Made by a program: the position numbers and the translations under genes. Below the pieces are notes generated by a model. The model was not told where the DNA came from. It saw nothing but the letters and a program-made list of their open reading frames with translations, and ran no database searches. From Atriophallophorus winterbourni (lineage: Eukaryota; Platyhelminthes; Trematoda; Plagiorchiida; Microphallidae), in assembly GCA_013407085.1 (NCBI GenBank), contig JACCGJ010015047.1, positions 62,001 to 126,000 of the forward strand: a DNA stretch of 64,000 nucleotides, in the 5' to 3' direction. Positions 43,790 to 55,492 of this stretch are shown piece by piece; positions within the stretch are counted from its first letter, which is position 1; the number at the start of each line of letters is the position of its first letter.

Positions 43790-44340
43790 CACAATAACTA
43801 GCGGTTCACAAAGATTCAGACCTTGGTTCCATCCTATTTCTGGTCTACGTTGATTAGATAACAAAACTGTTCACTCTAACATATCGTTATTCGTGGACAT
43901 CATAAAGTTCTGAAGTTGAATTTTTCCACGAGAACTATTTGCTATTACAGTTAGATCATGATGCACTTTATATTGGACAGTTAAAGAAAAAACTGTTTTT
44001 AAATCCACCATAATTTAATAAATTTGGGAGCGCAAGTCGGTTTCACACACAAGTATGGCACGCTAATCTTTAAGAAGTGCAGTAAAGAAAAGGATATGGT
44101 TGTCAGCATAAGCTCCCGCCTGAAACCGTACTTCAAACATCCACTGCATTTACAGAAGCATCGCGGGTCCTTAATCTAATCAAATGGGTATTCGTGAAAT
44201 TTTCTTCAAAAATATTCCAACTGATAATCAATGAATACCTGAGGCTGGTCATGGAATATACTAAGCAATCCAAGTCTCCTTGGTAAAGAATATTTAGAAC
44301 GAATGTAGCAAACCTATCACCGCCGAATAAAACTAATTAT
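43790..44340 (+). mobile_element. CR1-like LINE fossil, RT middle and C-terminal region
   Basis: Pieces: VHSNISLFVDIIKF (degenerate FADDIK box, near 43890), ETVLQTSTAFTEASRVLNLI (near 44130), and YLRLVMEYTKQSKSPW (near 44250). These are in the right order for CR1 RT. Opposite in strand to the piece at 42780-43290. Confidence 0.66.
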
Positions 44341-45154
44341 CAGTACATGAAACAAGCGTCAATTAGAAAGGATAACTCACCTTAATTTATCCGACTTTCT
44401 ATATCGATTAAAAAAGAAAGGGAAAAAAGAAGAAAAGAAGGCATTTTTATACTTTACAAAAATTTACATACACCACACCATTTGATAAAAGGACTTCTCA
44501 CGCAAAAGAACATGCGGAACTATCAGATCTATGAATATAAGCTGCCTCATTCCCACTTAAACTATAAGAGGTATTTTTATTCAGACGATCTCTGTTTAAT
44601 TTGGAACATTTTATATTCTACCGTTATTCACTCAACTAATTTACATGATTTTGAAATAAATTGGAATAGTTTTATTCAAACCTTCGTTTCCTTCACCCTT
44701 AAACGCTGCGTACTATAATTTTTCGGAGCGCTTTTATTTAATAACAATAATAATGTTTACTGTTGTATAAACTGAGTCATGCAATGCATGATTATTTGTT
44801 TTTACAAATGGTAATGTCGAACATAATTACTCAAATTTTTCACTATCATATGTTTATCGTCGAGCTCACTATTTAAACCATCAAAAACCTCTAATCATTT
44901 AGAATAAATAAATAAATATCTACTCGACAGTCTAATAAAGATCAATTTGTGTTACCTTGATTATCCATATTCAGCAGTGTCCTCATATCCTAACATTCTC
45001 TATCGAAAAACTAAAGCATATTTTACGGCATTTAATTGCCTACTTTTCACCCTAGCCGCTTGGATAGCCTCAAGCGCGTCACATAGGTAGCAAATATCTG
45101 TGAGTAGGTTTGAGACATCTATATGAAGTTTATTAGGGGTAATAAACAAGTGAC
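44341..45154. other. Intergenic DNA, no gene recognised
   Basis: AT-rich, no motif in any frame. Confidence 0.4.
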
Positions 45155-45290
45155 GTTTCGAGCACCACTTGGCGTTTGTTCAAGTAAAAGGTTCTAGCCA
45201 CCGAACACCCAAGTGTGAACTACAAGGCAGCAGGAATTAGACAGAAAGAAAGCTCTGTGCACCAACTATCCGTTTACATAACTTCGCTTC
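45155..45290 (+). repeat. Family-2 SINE-like 5' half
   Basis: gagcaccacttggcgtttgttc, aactacaaggcagcagg and gtgcaccaactatccgt correspond in order to cagcaccactcggcgtttg, gacctgcaaggcagcagg and gtgcaccaactaaccgt in the bounded family-2 copy (13815-14322, minus strand). The 3' half is unclear; a possible end is at about 45598-45613 (ccggctgtgactacct). Confidence 0.72.
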
Positions 45291-45613
45291 AGATTTTTAC
45301 CTCGTTGTTTCGTCACTAAACGACTTCCGTGATAGAGTAACCGGTCAAACATCGGAAATCAGAATCTGAGATTTTTCTACGGATTAATAAACAGAGTAAA
45401 ATCTACCTGAAGCAAACTTGTTGCAGGCTACTGTTTGTCGGCTGTTGCCTATTCTTCTGACATTAACAATTGTTCCGACGGGCTATTGAGAGCCTTACGT
45501 ATATGTTGGCAGCTGACGTGGTTGGCTGAAGTTGTTTAAGACGTATGCCATATATGAGTAATTTAAAGATGATAGAGACTAATTTTTATTACCTTTTCCG
45601 GCTGTGACTACCT

Positions 45614-46250
45614 CATAACCATGGCGATATAAATACTCGTCTTAAGATCATGTTGCATCTGTAGACTCTTAAACGCATAGTTGGATCAGACTTTGTTTCT
45701 AACACTTTACGAACACCAAAACACCCTTTTGTTATCCAGTATGTTGATGAAATCCGAGTTGTGCGCTAACAAATAACGAGCAAGGAAAAATTATATTGCA
45801 TTGTTTTTATGCCCGTCTCAAGGTTTGTGTTAATTTTAGTCAGCGTTGTTTGCCTTCATATGTAGCGCTTGTGTGAACAGCAATAGTGTAAATTTTGTAT
45901 ACAGTTTTGACCAGTTTGCCAAGTCGTATCTCTGCTTCTTAACAAAATTTGTCTCTACGGGTTTCTGTTTGTTGGTACATATTACGTTGAGACATTTTAG
46001 AGTATTTTGCACAGTCATTGAGTTTTGAATCCAACTTATTTAACTTTCAGAAGAGCGGTCAACTTGAACTTTTTACGTTTTTGTATCAGGTAATATCGAT
46101 AGGACATATCTGTGACAGTCGCTGTTGCGAATATTGTATTTTTATGGAGAAAGACGATTTGTAGCTACTAAGCGGTAGATTTAAATGGTCTGTTTGATCG
46201 TGGTTGGAAATACAGACAGTGTTTAAAGATTTTTAGTAAGATATACGAGC
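45614..46250. other. Intergenic DNA, no gene recognised
   Basis: No recognisable feature; short frames on both strands near 45836-46028 overlap each other and show no motif. Confidence 0.35.
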
Positions 46251-46279
46251 CCAAATTGAAGTTTCAATCTGTAATCCGA

Positions 46280-46740
46280 TACTTACAGATGCTTTCAACA
46301 TTGTGGAATGCGCCAACTCGCGTACGAGGATAGAAGGAGCTTGCTGAAACTCTACCCCCTCGAACTTCGGAGGGGAAGATATGACCTGTTTCTGACACGC
46401 CGTATTCTTTTCGGTCAATAAGGAGACGAGTTCCTCCAGTACTTCCGATTAGTAGGTGAGTCGAGAACTCGGGGACATGACTTTAAGTTGCAGAAGCCTA
46501 GAAGGCTGAAGCTGAGTAATGCGAGCACGCTATCCACGCGGGTAGTAAACACTCGGAACTCACTACCGAAAGGGCTCCTGTCTCTACCATCTGAACAGCT
46601 ATTCAAAAGCGCGTTGGATCAGCATTTGTTGAGACGGATGGACTTGATCCCCGGAGTGATAAAGTGGTGTTCCTCTACTCTCAGGGTTTGCCTTGTCAGC
46701 AGAAGTCACCCATGTCTATTACTGTGATGAAGCTCAAACG
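46280..46740 (+). mobile_element. CR1-like LINE, 3' terminal fragment
   Basis: C-terminal RT region: ANSRTRIEGAC, then (46488-46727) RRLKLSNASTLSTRVVNTRN and SLPKGLLSLPSEQLF followed by LDQHLLRRMDLIPGV. This matches the CR1 block RVVNVWNSLP. The copy at 61250-61740 is nearly the same in sequence and length. A short non-coding tail follows. Confidence 0.78.
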
Positions 46741-47005
46741 GGATTTTATCCCTTCTGCTTTCGATTCAGAAGAAGAAGAATTACGGAATACGAATCAACG
46801 GGAAGTTTATATCAAGGTCAATTGTTATGTACAGTAAAACAATGTTGTTACACATCTGCATCTTTTTCTATGAGTCCAAGTATCTAGAAAATTTCATCAT
46901 GGTCCATCTTACTATACAACAGTCGACTACAAACCATTTAAAAACTGGTATTACTACAGATGATGCAACGAACGTGCATAAACTTACCGTTTGCTTGCCT
47001 AAAAC

Positions 47006-48010
47006 TTGATTGCTCAACAGTCAATAAAGAATAAATTTTATGCAAACGTAACGCCTAGTGATGTGGGCTATACAATCTTGGCCGACGACGATTTTGAAGT
47101 CATTGGCAGGTATTTTACACAAACACTGGCGCTGATATTTCATTTATCACTGAGGTGTGGTAGATTACCAAAATATTGGAATTATGGCATTTCTGAACCA
47201 ATGTATCCGGGCGATGAAACCAGTGATGAGGCTAATTACAGACCGGTTGTCCTCATTACGGTATTCGGGAAAACACTGGAATGACTGCCAGAAACACAAT
47301 TAGAACATCCGGTCAGCATAGTTTTTCAAAAATAAGATCACGCGTGTACAATCTCATAACTGCTCGTGAGCACTGGTGTTTTGGACTTGATTTGTGAAGC
47401 ACGGTAATTACCGTTTTTATCGATTTCAGTGAGGATTTGGACCATACCAAATTCAAACGTCTACTGCTCAAAGGAATCGCAGATTTCCTTACTTATCGTT
47501 ATAAAAGGACTTATGTCGTTGATTACAAGACAAACTTACGGGCATCCCCAAAATTGTGTTCTCGGCCTGTTTATTTGTATGTTTAAGTTAAAAACTTTTT
47601 AGACTCACTAAATCTGCTGTGTTTATTTTTGGCGGATCTCATCAGAGTTGGGTTACAGTAACCTATTTCAATGATAAGACAGGTATCTGAAACCAATTTG
47701 ACAGATTTTCGATTAGAAGTTAAAGTGGCAGCTACTTGTCAACCGATAGAAATGCGCAGTGATGCCTTTGTTGTAAGCAGCCCAAAGGTTTGTGCTCCGT
47801 CGGGGATCATCAACTGGAATGAGTTGAGATTGAAAGTGAACTAGGTACAATTGTGACAGAGACAAAAACGTGAGACCAGTTTTGGAATACGGTTTACCAG
47901 CATCATTTCAAAAAACTGATTGAGAACTCGACCAACTGGATGAAGTGCAACCACGTGCGATCAAAATTGTTCAAAGTTTGAAATCAATTCCTTATGCGTG
48001 GAGCGTGTAA
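47006..48010 (+). mobile_element. CR1-like LINE fossil, RT region
   Basis: LRCGRLPKYWNYGISEPMYP, SDEANYRPVVLITVFGKTLE (47160-47284) is the first RT motif. Later, out-of-frame, PASFQKTD, ELDQLDEVQPRAIKIVQSLK (47900-47990) is the CR1 C-terminal block. In between only broken remnants. Confidence 0.72.
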
Positions 48011-48644
48011 CGCATCAAATTTATGTGGCTCAGTATTTAATATGTGTGCTACGACTTGCTTATTACTCGCGGCACATTACTAGAAGTCTATTGTAACATA
48101 CTGCACAATATTTTTTATCGTGCAATGCATAATTACCCGTTTACATGCGCTGATACTGCGAAAGCTTCGAAAACTACTCCTCAAACAATGATTCATGCTA
48201 ATAACAAGGGTTGTTAACCTGTCCAATGGGGTGCCGATACGTTATCCCGTAACAGATGTTCTACTCAGATGACGCTGAATGACCTTAAAAATCTTCATGA
48301 ATCTCGGTGTCATCCAGGAATTTGTCGGATGAATCATTTTGTCCGTTCAAAAAATTTGTCATGTTCACTTGACGATATAAAGACACAGTAATTGCTCAGT
48401 GCCGCGCCTGCGCCGAAATAAAGCCACAATTTTACAAACCGGAAACGAGAACCCTAATTGAAGCCACGCAACCCTTCGAACGATTAAGCATGGACTTTAA
48501 GGACCCGTCGCCTTTTTTCTCGCGTAATAAATATTTGTTAACCATAGTTGATGAATATTCACGTTTTCCATTCGCTTTTGCTTGTACAGACACTAGCAAA
48601 AAACAATAATCGATTCTCTTTGTCATCTGTTTTCCATCTTTGGC

Positions 48645-49378
48645 ATGCCTGCATTTATTCATACTGATCGTGGTTCGTCGTTTATATCGTCCGAATTACG
48701 CAATTTCCTACATGATAAAGGTGGCGCAACTAGTAGAACGACCGCTTATAAACCCCAAGCGAATGGGCAAGTAGAACGCTTAAATGGAACACTATGGACA
48801 GCAATTCAACTCGCTTTAAAATCTTCCAATCAGCTCGTGGAAAAATGTGCTACTAGACGCTCTCAATTCTATTCGTTCTCTTCTATGTACAGCTACCAAC
48901 TCAACGCCACACGAACGGTTGTTCAAATATGACAGAAAGTCTCCCGCAGGGACCTCACTACCAAGTTGGCTGCTTCAACCAGGCCCTGTCCTGTTGAAAA
49001 ACTATAATCGTAATTTTAAATATAACTCGTTGGTGGGAGAAGTGGATTTACTTGAGTGTAATCCTAATTATGCCCATATCCGGTCTCACAATGGGAGAGG
49101 ATACTGTAGATACACGACACCTGGCTCCTCGTGGTAATCTAGATCACATTCCGGTCGAATACGTGACGATATCGAATTCAACCGATGGTGTTCCATCCGA
49201 ACTTACATCAGATCTGTCACCCAGATTCCCTTCATCAAATTCACCGTATACAGATTTAGCATCCAATCCGAATGCCGATAATGTTCAAACGTTGATAGAC
49301 AAACAACAACTTGTACATCCCTTATCTAAGAAATCGGCAAGTTTAACATTGCACACGCTATTCATTCAAGCATTCTAG
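48645..49378 (+). pseudogene. Gypsy integrase C-terminal half
   Basis: Three overlapping frames: 48645-48932 with HTDRGSSFISSEL (the second catalytic Asp) and ANGQVERLNGTLW (containing the catalytic Glu); 48847-49137 with LLDALNSIRSLLCTATNSTP and LLECNPNYAHIRS; and 49052-49378, a polar tail. Each passes into the next by a frameshift, so the gene is dead. Confidence 0.8.
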
Positions 49379-49403
49379 GGTCCTTAAATCTACCGGGGAA
49401 GAA

Positions 49404-49579
49404 TGTCGTGTAATTCGTGTTTTATTTAATTCGGCTGTTTAATAATTCATCTGTTATTATTATGATTCATCGCTAATCGCATTCGTTGCTCTATTATAGC
49501 TGTACTCTGATATAAACGAATATAGCCCGGCTTTATCTACGACTACTGTTATCACTTTGTGTTTGCTCTAATCACGACA
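49404..49579 (+). repeat. 3' LTR of Gypsy element
   Basis: 176 bp with perfect 7-bp terminal inverted repeats TGTCGTG and CACGACA, directly after a polypurine tract (ggggaagaa at 49395-49403). It is the parent form of the solo LTR at 12643-12783. It contains gctgtactctgatata, a possible promoter/poly(A) region. Confidence 0.88.
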
Positions 49580-49584
49580 GGCGG

Positions 49585-50090
49585 ATTGCGGGTGAATACT
49601 TGATGTACATGTGGTTATTATCAAATATGATGGGGTTGCCATGAAAGTGTCATGCTGCACATACCCTCTGGCTTTTGACCATACTAATTTTTCCGTAACA
49701 AACTTAACGCAAGCACGAATGCCAGGATGGGAAAAATTGCTTATGGTATGACTAATGCGCCGTCGAAACACAGACAGGGTGAGTAGTCGGAAAGCGCTTT
49801 GCGATAAGTCGCAAAGAATATTGCCCAAGCCATTGGGCAAGGGGAGAGGTGTGATGAAAGAATAGGCGTCCATGGGCTGTGTGATGCCGGCATCGGTAGC
49901 TTGGACTGCAGCGATTTCGCTGAGTTTGAGGGAGATTGGCAAGTCTATCACACACGTTGTAGAGATAGGAATTGTGGCACCTAAGACATATCGTATGTCA
50001 TTCTTACAATGACTGACAAAATCCTGGTGCGTAATCTCTCTAGCAACGTACCTACCCGACGATCCGTTCATTGTATTACGAGGGGTTTAT
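49585..50090 (-). pseudogene. CsRn1-like Gypsy integrase N-terminal fragment
   Basis: A minus-strand frame from 50071 contains SLKLSEIAAVQATDAGITQP, PLPNGLGNILCDLSQ and the zinc domain start FSHPGIRACVKFVTEKLVWS. The same blocks occur in the element at 55021-60125 (SSIDLGEIAAAQAADTET, LPDGSGDILCDVSQ, LSHPGIRASVKM). It is cut off by the LTR end at 49579. Confidence 0.78.
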
Positions 50091-50224
50091 AAGCAGTAAA
50101 CAAGGTAAACTGTCTTCTCTGTAGATTGTGTTCTAACCCGACTTGTGAATTGATCAAAAAGTGTAGTTATGTGATGCATATGACGTTTTGATTTAAAAGG
50201 TGTTAAAGGAGGTAAAAAAATATT

Positions 50225-50400
50225 ATCCTGAAATAACGTCGATGTGAATCGGGAAAAAATGACGTACCGGAAAAATCTCTAAATGTGCTCGGCATCCGTA
50301 GGTTTCTACGGGTGTCGGTATCTTGGTCAAGTCGCGAGGCCCGGGATTCGTCTCGGTGTTCTCGTGATTATGATGTGCGGGGAGTTTGACTGGGGCGGTA
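50225..50400 (-). repeat. CsRn1-like leader fragment
   Basis: On the minus strand ggtacgtcattttttcccgatt is shared with 42440-42540 on the same strand. It abuts the inverted LINE segment. It is probably untranslated leader of a CsRn1-like Gypsy. Confidence 0.45.
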
Positions 50401-50406
50401 CATCTG

Positions 50407-50613
50407 TCAAATGGTAACGCAGGCATCAATGATGGATCCAAGGTACTCGAAAGTTTGCACCTTTTTAATTTCAAACCCATTTATCAGTATCTTGCTATCA
50501 CTCACATTGTTAGGTGGGGCTATTTCATCCATTTCGTTTTTTTCCAAAGACAACGACATTTTGTGTCGTTCCAGCTGAGTAATAAGTGCTTTCAGCATAC
50601 TTTCTGCCTCCAC
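50407..50613 (-). pseudogene. LINE RT segment, inverted
   Basis: 68 codons: MLKALITQLERHKMSLSLEK, KILINGFEIKKVQTFEYLGS. This is the RT region between the catalytic box and the thumb (the FEYLGSII motif). It is on the strand opposite to the rest of its element. Confidence 0.75.
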
Positions 50614-51651
50614 CGTGGATTAGCCGTTGATGCCAGAGGGGAGACAACAGGTACAATCCGTACAAACATTGCCAAAGCGAGGCGAGCCCTGACAACGCTA
50701 ATATCCTTACTGAGGACAAATGGAATCAGGATGAAAACAAAAGCACAGTTGATAAACTGCTTCATAATCCCGATTCTACTGTATGGACTAAGTACAATTG
50801 TTCTAACGGCTACAATCTGTGACAAGCTCGAGGGCCTATTAAATACAGCTAGAAGGATGATTGTCGGCTGCAACAGTCGACGTGGAATCAAAGTGATGGA
50901 ATTACAAAAAATGGTAAAATTGCCATCGATTGCGATTCTCCTTCAGACAAGGCGACTAAACTTATATACATCTATATATGTAAATGACTCGAATATTGCA
51001 GCTAAAATTATTCGGAGTCAGATGGTTAAGAATGGTAAAACTAAAGCTAAAGATTGGATGTGCCAACTATGTGCCGATGTGCAAGAAAGAATCGGTGATA
51101 GTAATTGGATTATAAATCCCATGAAAGTAAAAACAAAAGCTTCCGCAGCCTCAATACCGAAATTAATCGGGGAACGTGCAAAACTTATAGAATGCACGAA
51201 TGAGAACTGCGAACAAATGTTCGCAGAAACAAAAGAACTAAATAGGCATGCGAGAACTGCACACCAAACAAACAACCATAATACTACGGATGATAATGGC
51301 GCATACCGATGTTCTGTTGCAAACTGCAACAGAGTATATAAAACACAGGGATTGCGCGAACGACATCTTAAACAGTGCCACCCGAATTATTTATTGAGTC
51401 ACGTAGAATCTGGCAAGACCACTAAACCGGAGGAAGTAACAAAGATGTACAAATGTCCATTGACTGATTGCGATAAACAACTCCCCACGTGGAAAGGCAT
51501 AGTTAGTCACTGCTACGTTAATCATAGGTACTCAACAACCAAAGGGGAATACATAACCCGGAAAAAGACTGCGGGTAAAACAGCTATGGTACTCAGTACA
51601 TCCCCCCGTAGCTGTGCCAGTATGGGAGGACTAAATTCGAAAGAACCCTAA
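50614..51651 (+). pseudogene. LINE RT C-terminus fused to three C2H2 zinc fingers
   Basis: An open frame of about 345 codons. First part: RARRALTTLISLLRTNG-like helix, LINCFIIPILLYGLST, LLNTARRMIVGC, the RT thumb/C-terminal region of jockey- or RTE-like LINEs. Then three C2H2-type fingers: CTNENCEQMF...HARTAH, CSVANCNRVY...HLKQCH and CPLTDCDKQL...HCYVNH, and a basic tail ending at 51651. The fingers should bind nucleic acid and may help target the insertion. The open frame here is intact, though the element is 5' truncated. Confidence 0.75.
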
Positions 51652-51996
51652 TGGCCATCTGGCTTCAACATCAGTAGATGGGAGGGGTGATACCACAGGG
51701 AAACTCCAACGCCAGGCAGTAACGGCGACGACTTCAGCTGACAAAAACATTAGTTGCCTATTTTATGTCACTGATTGTTCGAATAAATTGCGTTTTCTCA
51801 TTGATACGGGTGCTGAGATAAGTGTAATCCCGCCCACATCACGAGAACACAAGAACCAAACCTCATTGACATTACCACGTTCGGCCAACATTCCCTAACT
51901 TTAAACCTATGCCTCAGACGTGACTTCCGTTGGATCTTTACCGCTGCAGACGTACAAAGCGCTACATTAGGTTTAGATTTCCTTGCACACTTTAAC

Positions 51997-52395
51997 TTGT
52001 TCGTCGATTTGAAGTCCTGTAAACTTGTCGACAACCGGACACAGTTGGAAACGCTAGGAAAACCATGCCGTTCTGCGATACAGACTATTCGCGTATTACC
52101 ACCGAATATTCCAGAACAATATAGCGGCTTATTGTCAGACGTTTTTCTCCCAAACTCACCGAATTATGCGATCAAGCACGACGTTAGACACCATATCGAA
52201 ACACGCGGTCCCCCAGTCTTCAGTCGACCAAGACGGTTAACACCAGGCAAATTGGCTATTGCTAAAAGAGTGTTAGAGCATATGATGGAATTGGGTATCA
52301 TAGTCCATCAAAAACATAATGGGCTTCACCTCTCCACATGGTCGAAAAGAAGCAACATGGTGCATGGCGCTCTTGTGGGGATTATAGAGCACTGA
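51997..52395 (+). pseudogene. Gypsy pol linker, start of RT
   Basis: Contains HHIETRGPPVFSRPRRLTPG, the typical segment just before RT, and AIAKRVLEHMMELGII, then a frameshift. It corresponds to residues about 190-250 of the 56064-57083 frame. Confidence 0.75.
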
Positions 52396-52512
52396 ACAAA
52401 ACTACGGTTTCAGATAGGTATCCTATACCACGCATTCACGACGTTTCCTTGACACTTGAAGGAAAGACCTTTTCCCAAGCTTGACTTGATGCGTGCTTAC
52501 ATATAGATACCA

Positions 52513-53880
52513 GTGGAACCAGAAAACGTGCCCAAAACAGCAATAACCATATCTTTCGGACTTTTCGAATTCGTGCAAATACCATTTGGTCTGCGCAACG
52601 GAGCACAGACAGTTCAACGGTTCATGGATCAAGTATTCTTGGGTTTCGATTTCGTCCTCGTTTACGTCGATGACGTACTTATCGCTAGTAAATTACCCAC
52701 TGAACACGCTGAACATTTACATTGCGTCTTTTCACAACTGTTCGGCATAGTCGTAAACCCCGATAAATGCGTATTTGGCGTCGAATCACTCGAAATTCTT
52801 GGACATCAGGTTGATTCTAAAGGTATCAGACCATTAGAGCAAAAGGTTTCCGCCATAAAAGACTATCCATTACCTGAATCAATACGACAACTCCGTCGTT
52901 TTCTTGGTCTTGTGAATTACTACCGTCGATTCATTCCTCACTGTGCCGAGTTAATTCAACCATTGACGGATTTACTCCGTAACAACAAACGCTCGTTAAA
53001 TATGACGGACTCAGCTAAAACTGCTTTTGAACGCATTAAAAATGCACTTAGCGCGGCAACGTTGCTGAACCACTTACCGTCTGATCCTAATATTAAACTA
53101 TTTTTATCCACGGATGCGTCAAACGAAGCGATTGGTGCAACTTTGCAATATAGTCGCAATGGAGAACTGTGCCAATTATCGTTTTTCTCAAAAAGACTAC
53201 AACCAGCTCAGGTTCGCTACAGTACGTTTGGCAGAGAATTACTTGCAATCTATTATGCCATCCGTCATTTCCGCCATTTACTCGAAGTGCTAGAATTCAC
53301 GGTTATTACTGATCATAAACCGCTCTGTTACGCCCTGCTTTCAAACACCGACCACTATTCAGCTCGAGAAATTCAACAACTGGACTTCATTGCACAGTTT
53401 ACCACCGACATCCGACATGTCTCAGGTCAAGATAACGTTGTCGCCGACACCCTATTCGGTGGTCACCTTAATTCTTTTACCAGTGACGTCCAATCACTAA
53501 AAATCGCAGAAGCTCAGCTTACCGACCAGGAGCTACCACAAATCCGGAAATATTCATCGTTGATGTTAACCGAGATCCCAATTCCTGACACCTTCATGTC
53601 TATTACATGCGATCTATCCACAGGCTCCCCTAGACCTTTTGTATCAGCAACATTACGTCGAGAAATATTCCACCAACTGCACGATCTCACACACCCTAGT
53701 ATTCGCGTTGCTAGAAAGTTAATCTTTGACCGTTTCATGTGGCCAAAAATAAAGCACGACATTTTAGTTTGGTCGCGTGCACTTCTTGTCAACGTGCGAA
53801 AATTTGCCGTTACACTATCTCACCTTAAAGTACTTTTACAGCACCAAAAGAAAGATTCAGCCATATTCATCTCGATCTAG
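52513..53880 (+). pseudogene. Gypsy RT, RNase H and integrase zinc region
   Basis: A 455-codon open frame. RT from FVQIPFGLRNGAQTVQRFMD with the catalytic FVLVYVDDVLIAS near residues 50-62. The connection FLGLVNYYRRFIPHCAELIQ and the RNase H with LSTDASNEAIGATLQYS, FSKRLQPAQVRYSTFGREL and TDHKPLCYAL follow. Then the linker ending at LHDLTHPSIRVARKLIFDRF, the integrase zinc domain start. Catalytic residues of RT and RNase H look intact. The N-terminal fingers of RT and the integrase core are out of frame. Confidence 0.85.
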
Positions 53881-54700
53881 TTTGACCACTGCCATCCTCA
53901 CGTAATCATTCTTACATCTAAACATATGTTGACAGATTTACGCGGTGGCCTGTCGCAAGGGCCTCGAAAGACATTGAAGCAAAGACGGTTGCCAAAGCAT
54001 TAATCGAATCTCGGATATCACAATTCGGCGTTCCTTCAGTCATTACAACTAACCGTGGTTCTCAATTCCAATCAGCACTCTTTCGAGAGTTAAACCAACT
54101 GCTGGGCACCGACCACATTCGCACCACAGCCTACCATCCTTGCGCGAATGGTCTAGTCGAGCGCTCTTACCCACAACTGAAAGCTGCCCTCATTGCTCAC
54201 GGGAATATACAAAATTGGCCAGTCTCCACTTGTCATGTTAGGATTACGAACAGCAGAACTAGTTTATGGCACAACACTGCGATTACCGGGTGAAATGGTC
54301 AGTGGCTCTCGTGAACACGACTTCATACCAACTAGCCAGTACATCGAAGATCTTAAGCGCCATATGCGGACATTGCGTTATCAACAGCCAAGAAAATTGC
54401 ATCGCGATAAGCAAGTGCATGAAGACCTCCAATTATGCGAGTTTGTCTTCGTGAGAGTTGACAGTGTAAAGAAGCCCTTGATGCCACCTTACAGCGGTCC
54501 GTACAGCTGAAAATTCGTGAACACGGATAAAGTCATTCTTCTTCTTCTTCAGTACTTGAACGTCATCCCAAATACTTCCAGATAGATAAAAACGGAACTC
54601 CTAAAAACATTAGCATTGATCGCCTAAAGGTCGCCTATGTGCAACCCTTGCGGTCAAGCTAAAATCGACGTTTACGAAACACCGAAAACCTGTATCGCGG
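53881..54700 (+). pseudogene. Gypsy integrase core and C-terminus, frameshifted
   Basis: In shifting frames: RGLSQGPRKT-like remnants, then the block corresponding to DRGSQFQSALF (54050-54080), YHPCANGLVERSYPQLKAAL (54130-54190), and the C-terminal VRVDSVKKPLMPPYSGPY (54460-54507). At least three frameshifts. Confidence 0.72.
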
Positions 54701-55020
54701 TGTTGTCAAAATACCCACTTGTATCCCGCAAAATGCTACCGACATCCAATCCACACCTCCCATGCAACCAATGGGTATACCCATTTCTTCCCCGTAGACT
54801 TTACGTTCTTGCTTGAAAAGAACCCTACATACACGATCTGGCCGTATTGTTACTTGGCCAAAGAAACTTAAGACTTACCTCATTTAAAATTTTTCGAGCG
54901 TTTCCATTTTTTTCAACGCTCTAGGGGGGAGATATGTCGAGATTGTACAAATCTATTTTAACTTAACAATTTTTCTGGTAATAAACTATTGTACAGTTTT
55001 TGATGTCTTCAGCTCAATTT

Positions 55021-55185
55021 TGTAACACTGCTTGTTTTTCCTTATCAGAACATTGACCTTGACTTCCGTTCGTGCGTGCATCGTGACCGCTCTGTACACG
55101 TTTTGGCTGCCGCTATATATCTTCCAGTCAACCTGCCTTTTCTCCAACATTCTTGGGGACATTATTGTAGTAATCCGGTCTACTA
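55021..55185 (+). repeat. 5' LTR of the CsRn1-like element
   Basis: Starts tgtaacactgcttg and ends ccggtctacta. Shares almost all of its sequence with 59952-60125. Contains ctctgtacacgttttggctg and gctatatatcttcc, the latter a TATA-like stretch. Confidence 0.9.
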
Positions 55186-55492
55186 GAAATTGGTGAACCC
55201 TCCGTACACTCATCTTTCGTGTATCTTTCCGGTAAGTCAAGCGTTTTTCCGATTTTTTTACCGGCACTTATTTTTTGGGTACGTATTTCTGTGTGTTTCG
55301 TTTTATATTTCGCACCTACTATTTCAATCAGTTTTTTTGTCACTTGGACGGTTCATCATGAGTGAATCTAAGCGCATAATATAGGCCTCTACGGCCATCA
55401 CAGTTCCCAGTTTCATTCCACAGGACCTCGATTATTGGTTCTACTTTTTTGAAACGGAGCTTAGCGCTTAGAATATCATAGATGACGCAGCG

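Larger units (their letters stand above)
48210..49579 (+). mobile_element. Ty3/Gypsy retrotransposon 3' part with LTR
   Basis: Begins in RNase H/integrase linker (ADTLSRN, about 48235), then zinc domain (NLHESRCHPGICRM), broken catalytic core (FIHTDRGSSF, 48655-48690; NGQVERLNGTLW, 48765-48800) and C-terminal region (VDLLECNPNYAHI, 49045). It ends with a polypurine tract ggggaagaa and the 3' LTR at 49404. It is the same family as the mirrored pair at 6-15 kb. The 5' part is absent. Confidence 0.82.
50401..51697 (+). mobile_element. LINE 3' end with an inverted 5' segment
   Basis: The plus-strand part (about 50617-51697) encodes the last part of an RT and zinc fingers. The segment 50613-50407, on the minus strand, encodes the residues that come just before it in the same protein (ending FEYLGSIIDA, while the plus part begins VDARGETTG). 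So one truncated LINE has its 5' part turned round, with the break points meeting at about 50614. The right end (gggaggggtgatacc) adjoins Gypsy sequence at about 51698. Confidence 0.75.
51698..55020 (+). mobile_element. CsRn1-like Ty3/Gypsy element, gag lost, pol damaged
   Basis: From about 51698 the sequence matches 56130 onwards in the next element. Protease FLIDTGAEISVIP (about 51810), broken linker, RT-RNase H-integrase start (52513-53880), frameshifted integrase (53880-54510), tail to about 54700, polypurine tract aggggggaga (54924-54933) and the start of a 3' LTR at 54936 (tgtcgagattgt). This LTR is interrupted at 55020 by the next Gypsy copy. Gag and 5' LTR are not present: the LINE at 50401-51697 adjoins the protease directly. 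Confidence 0.82.
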
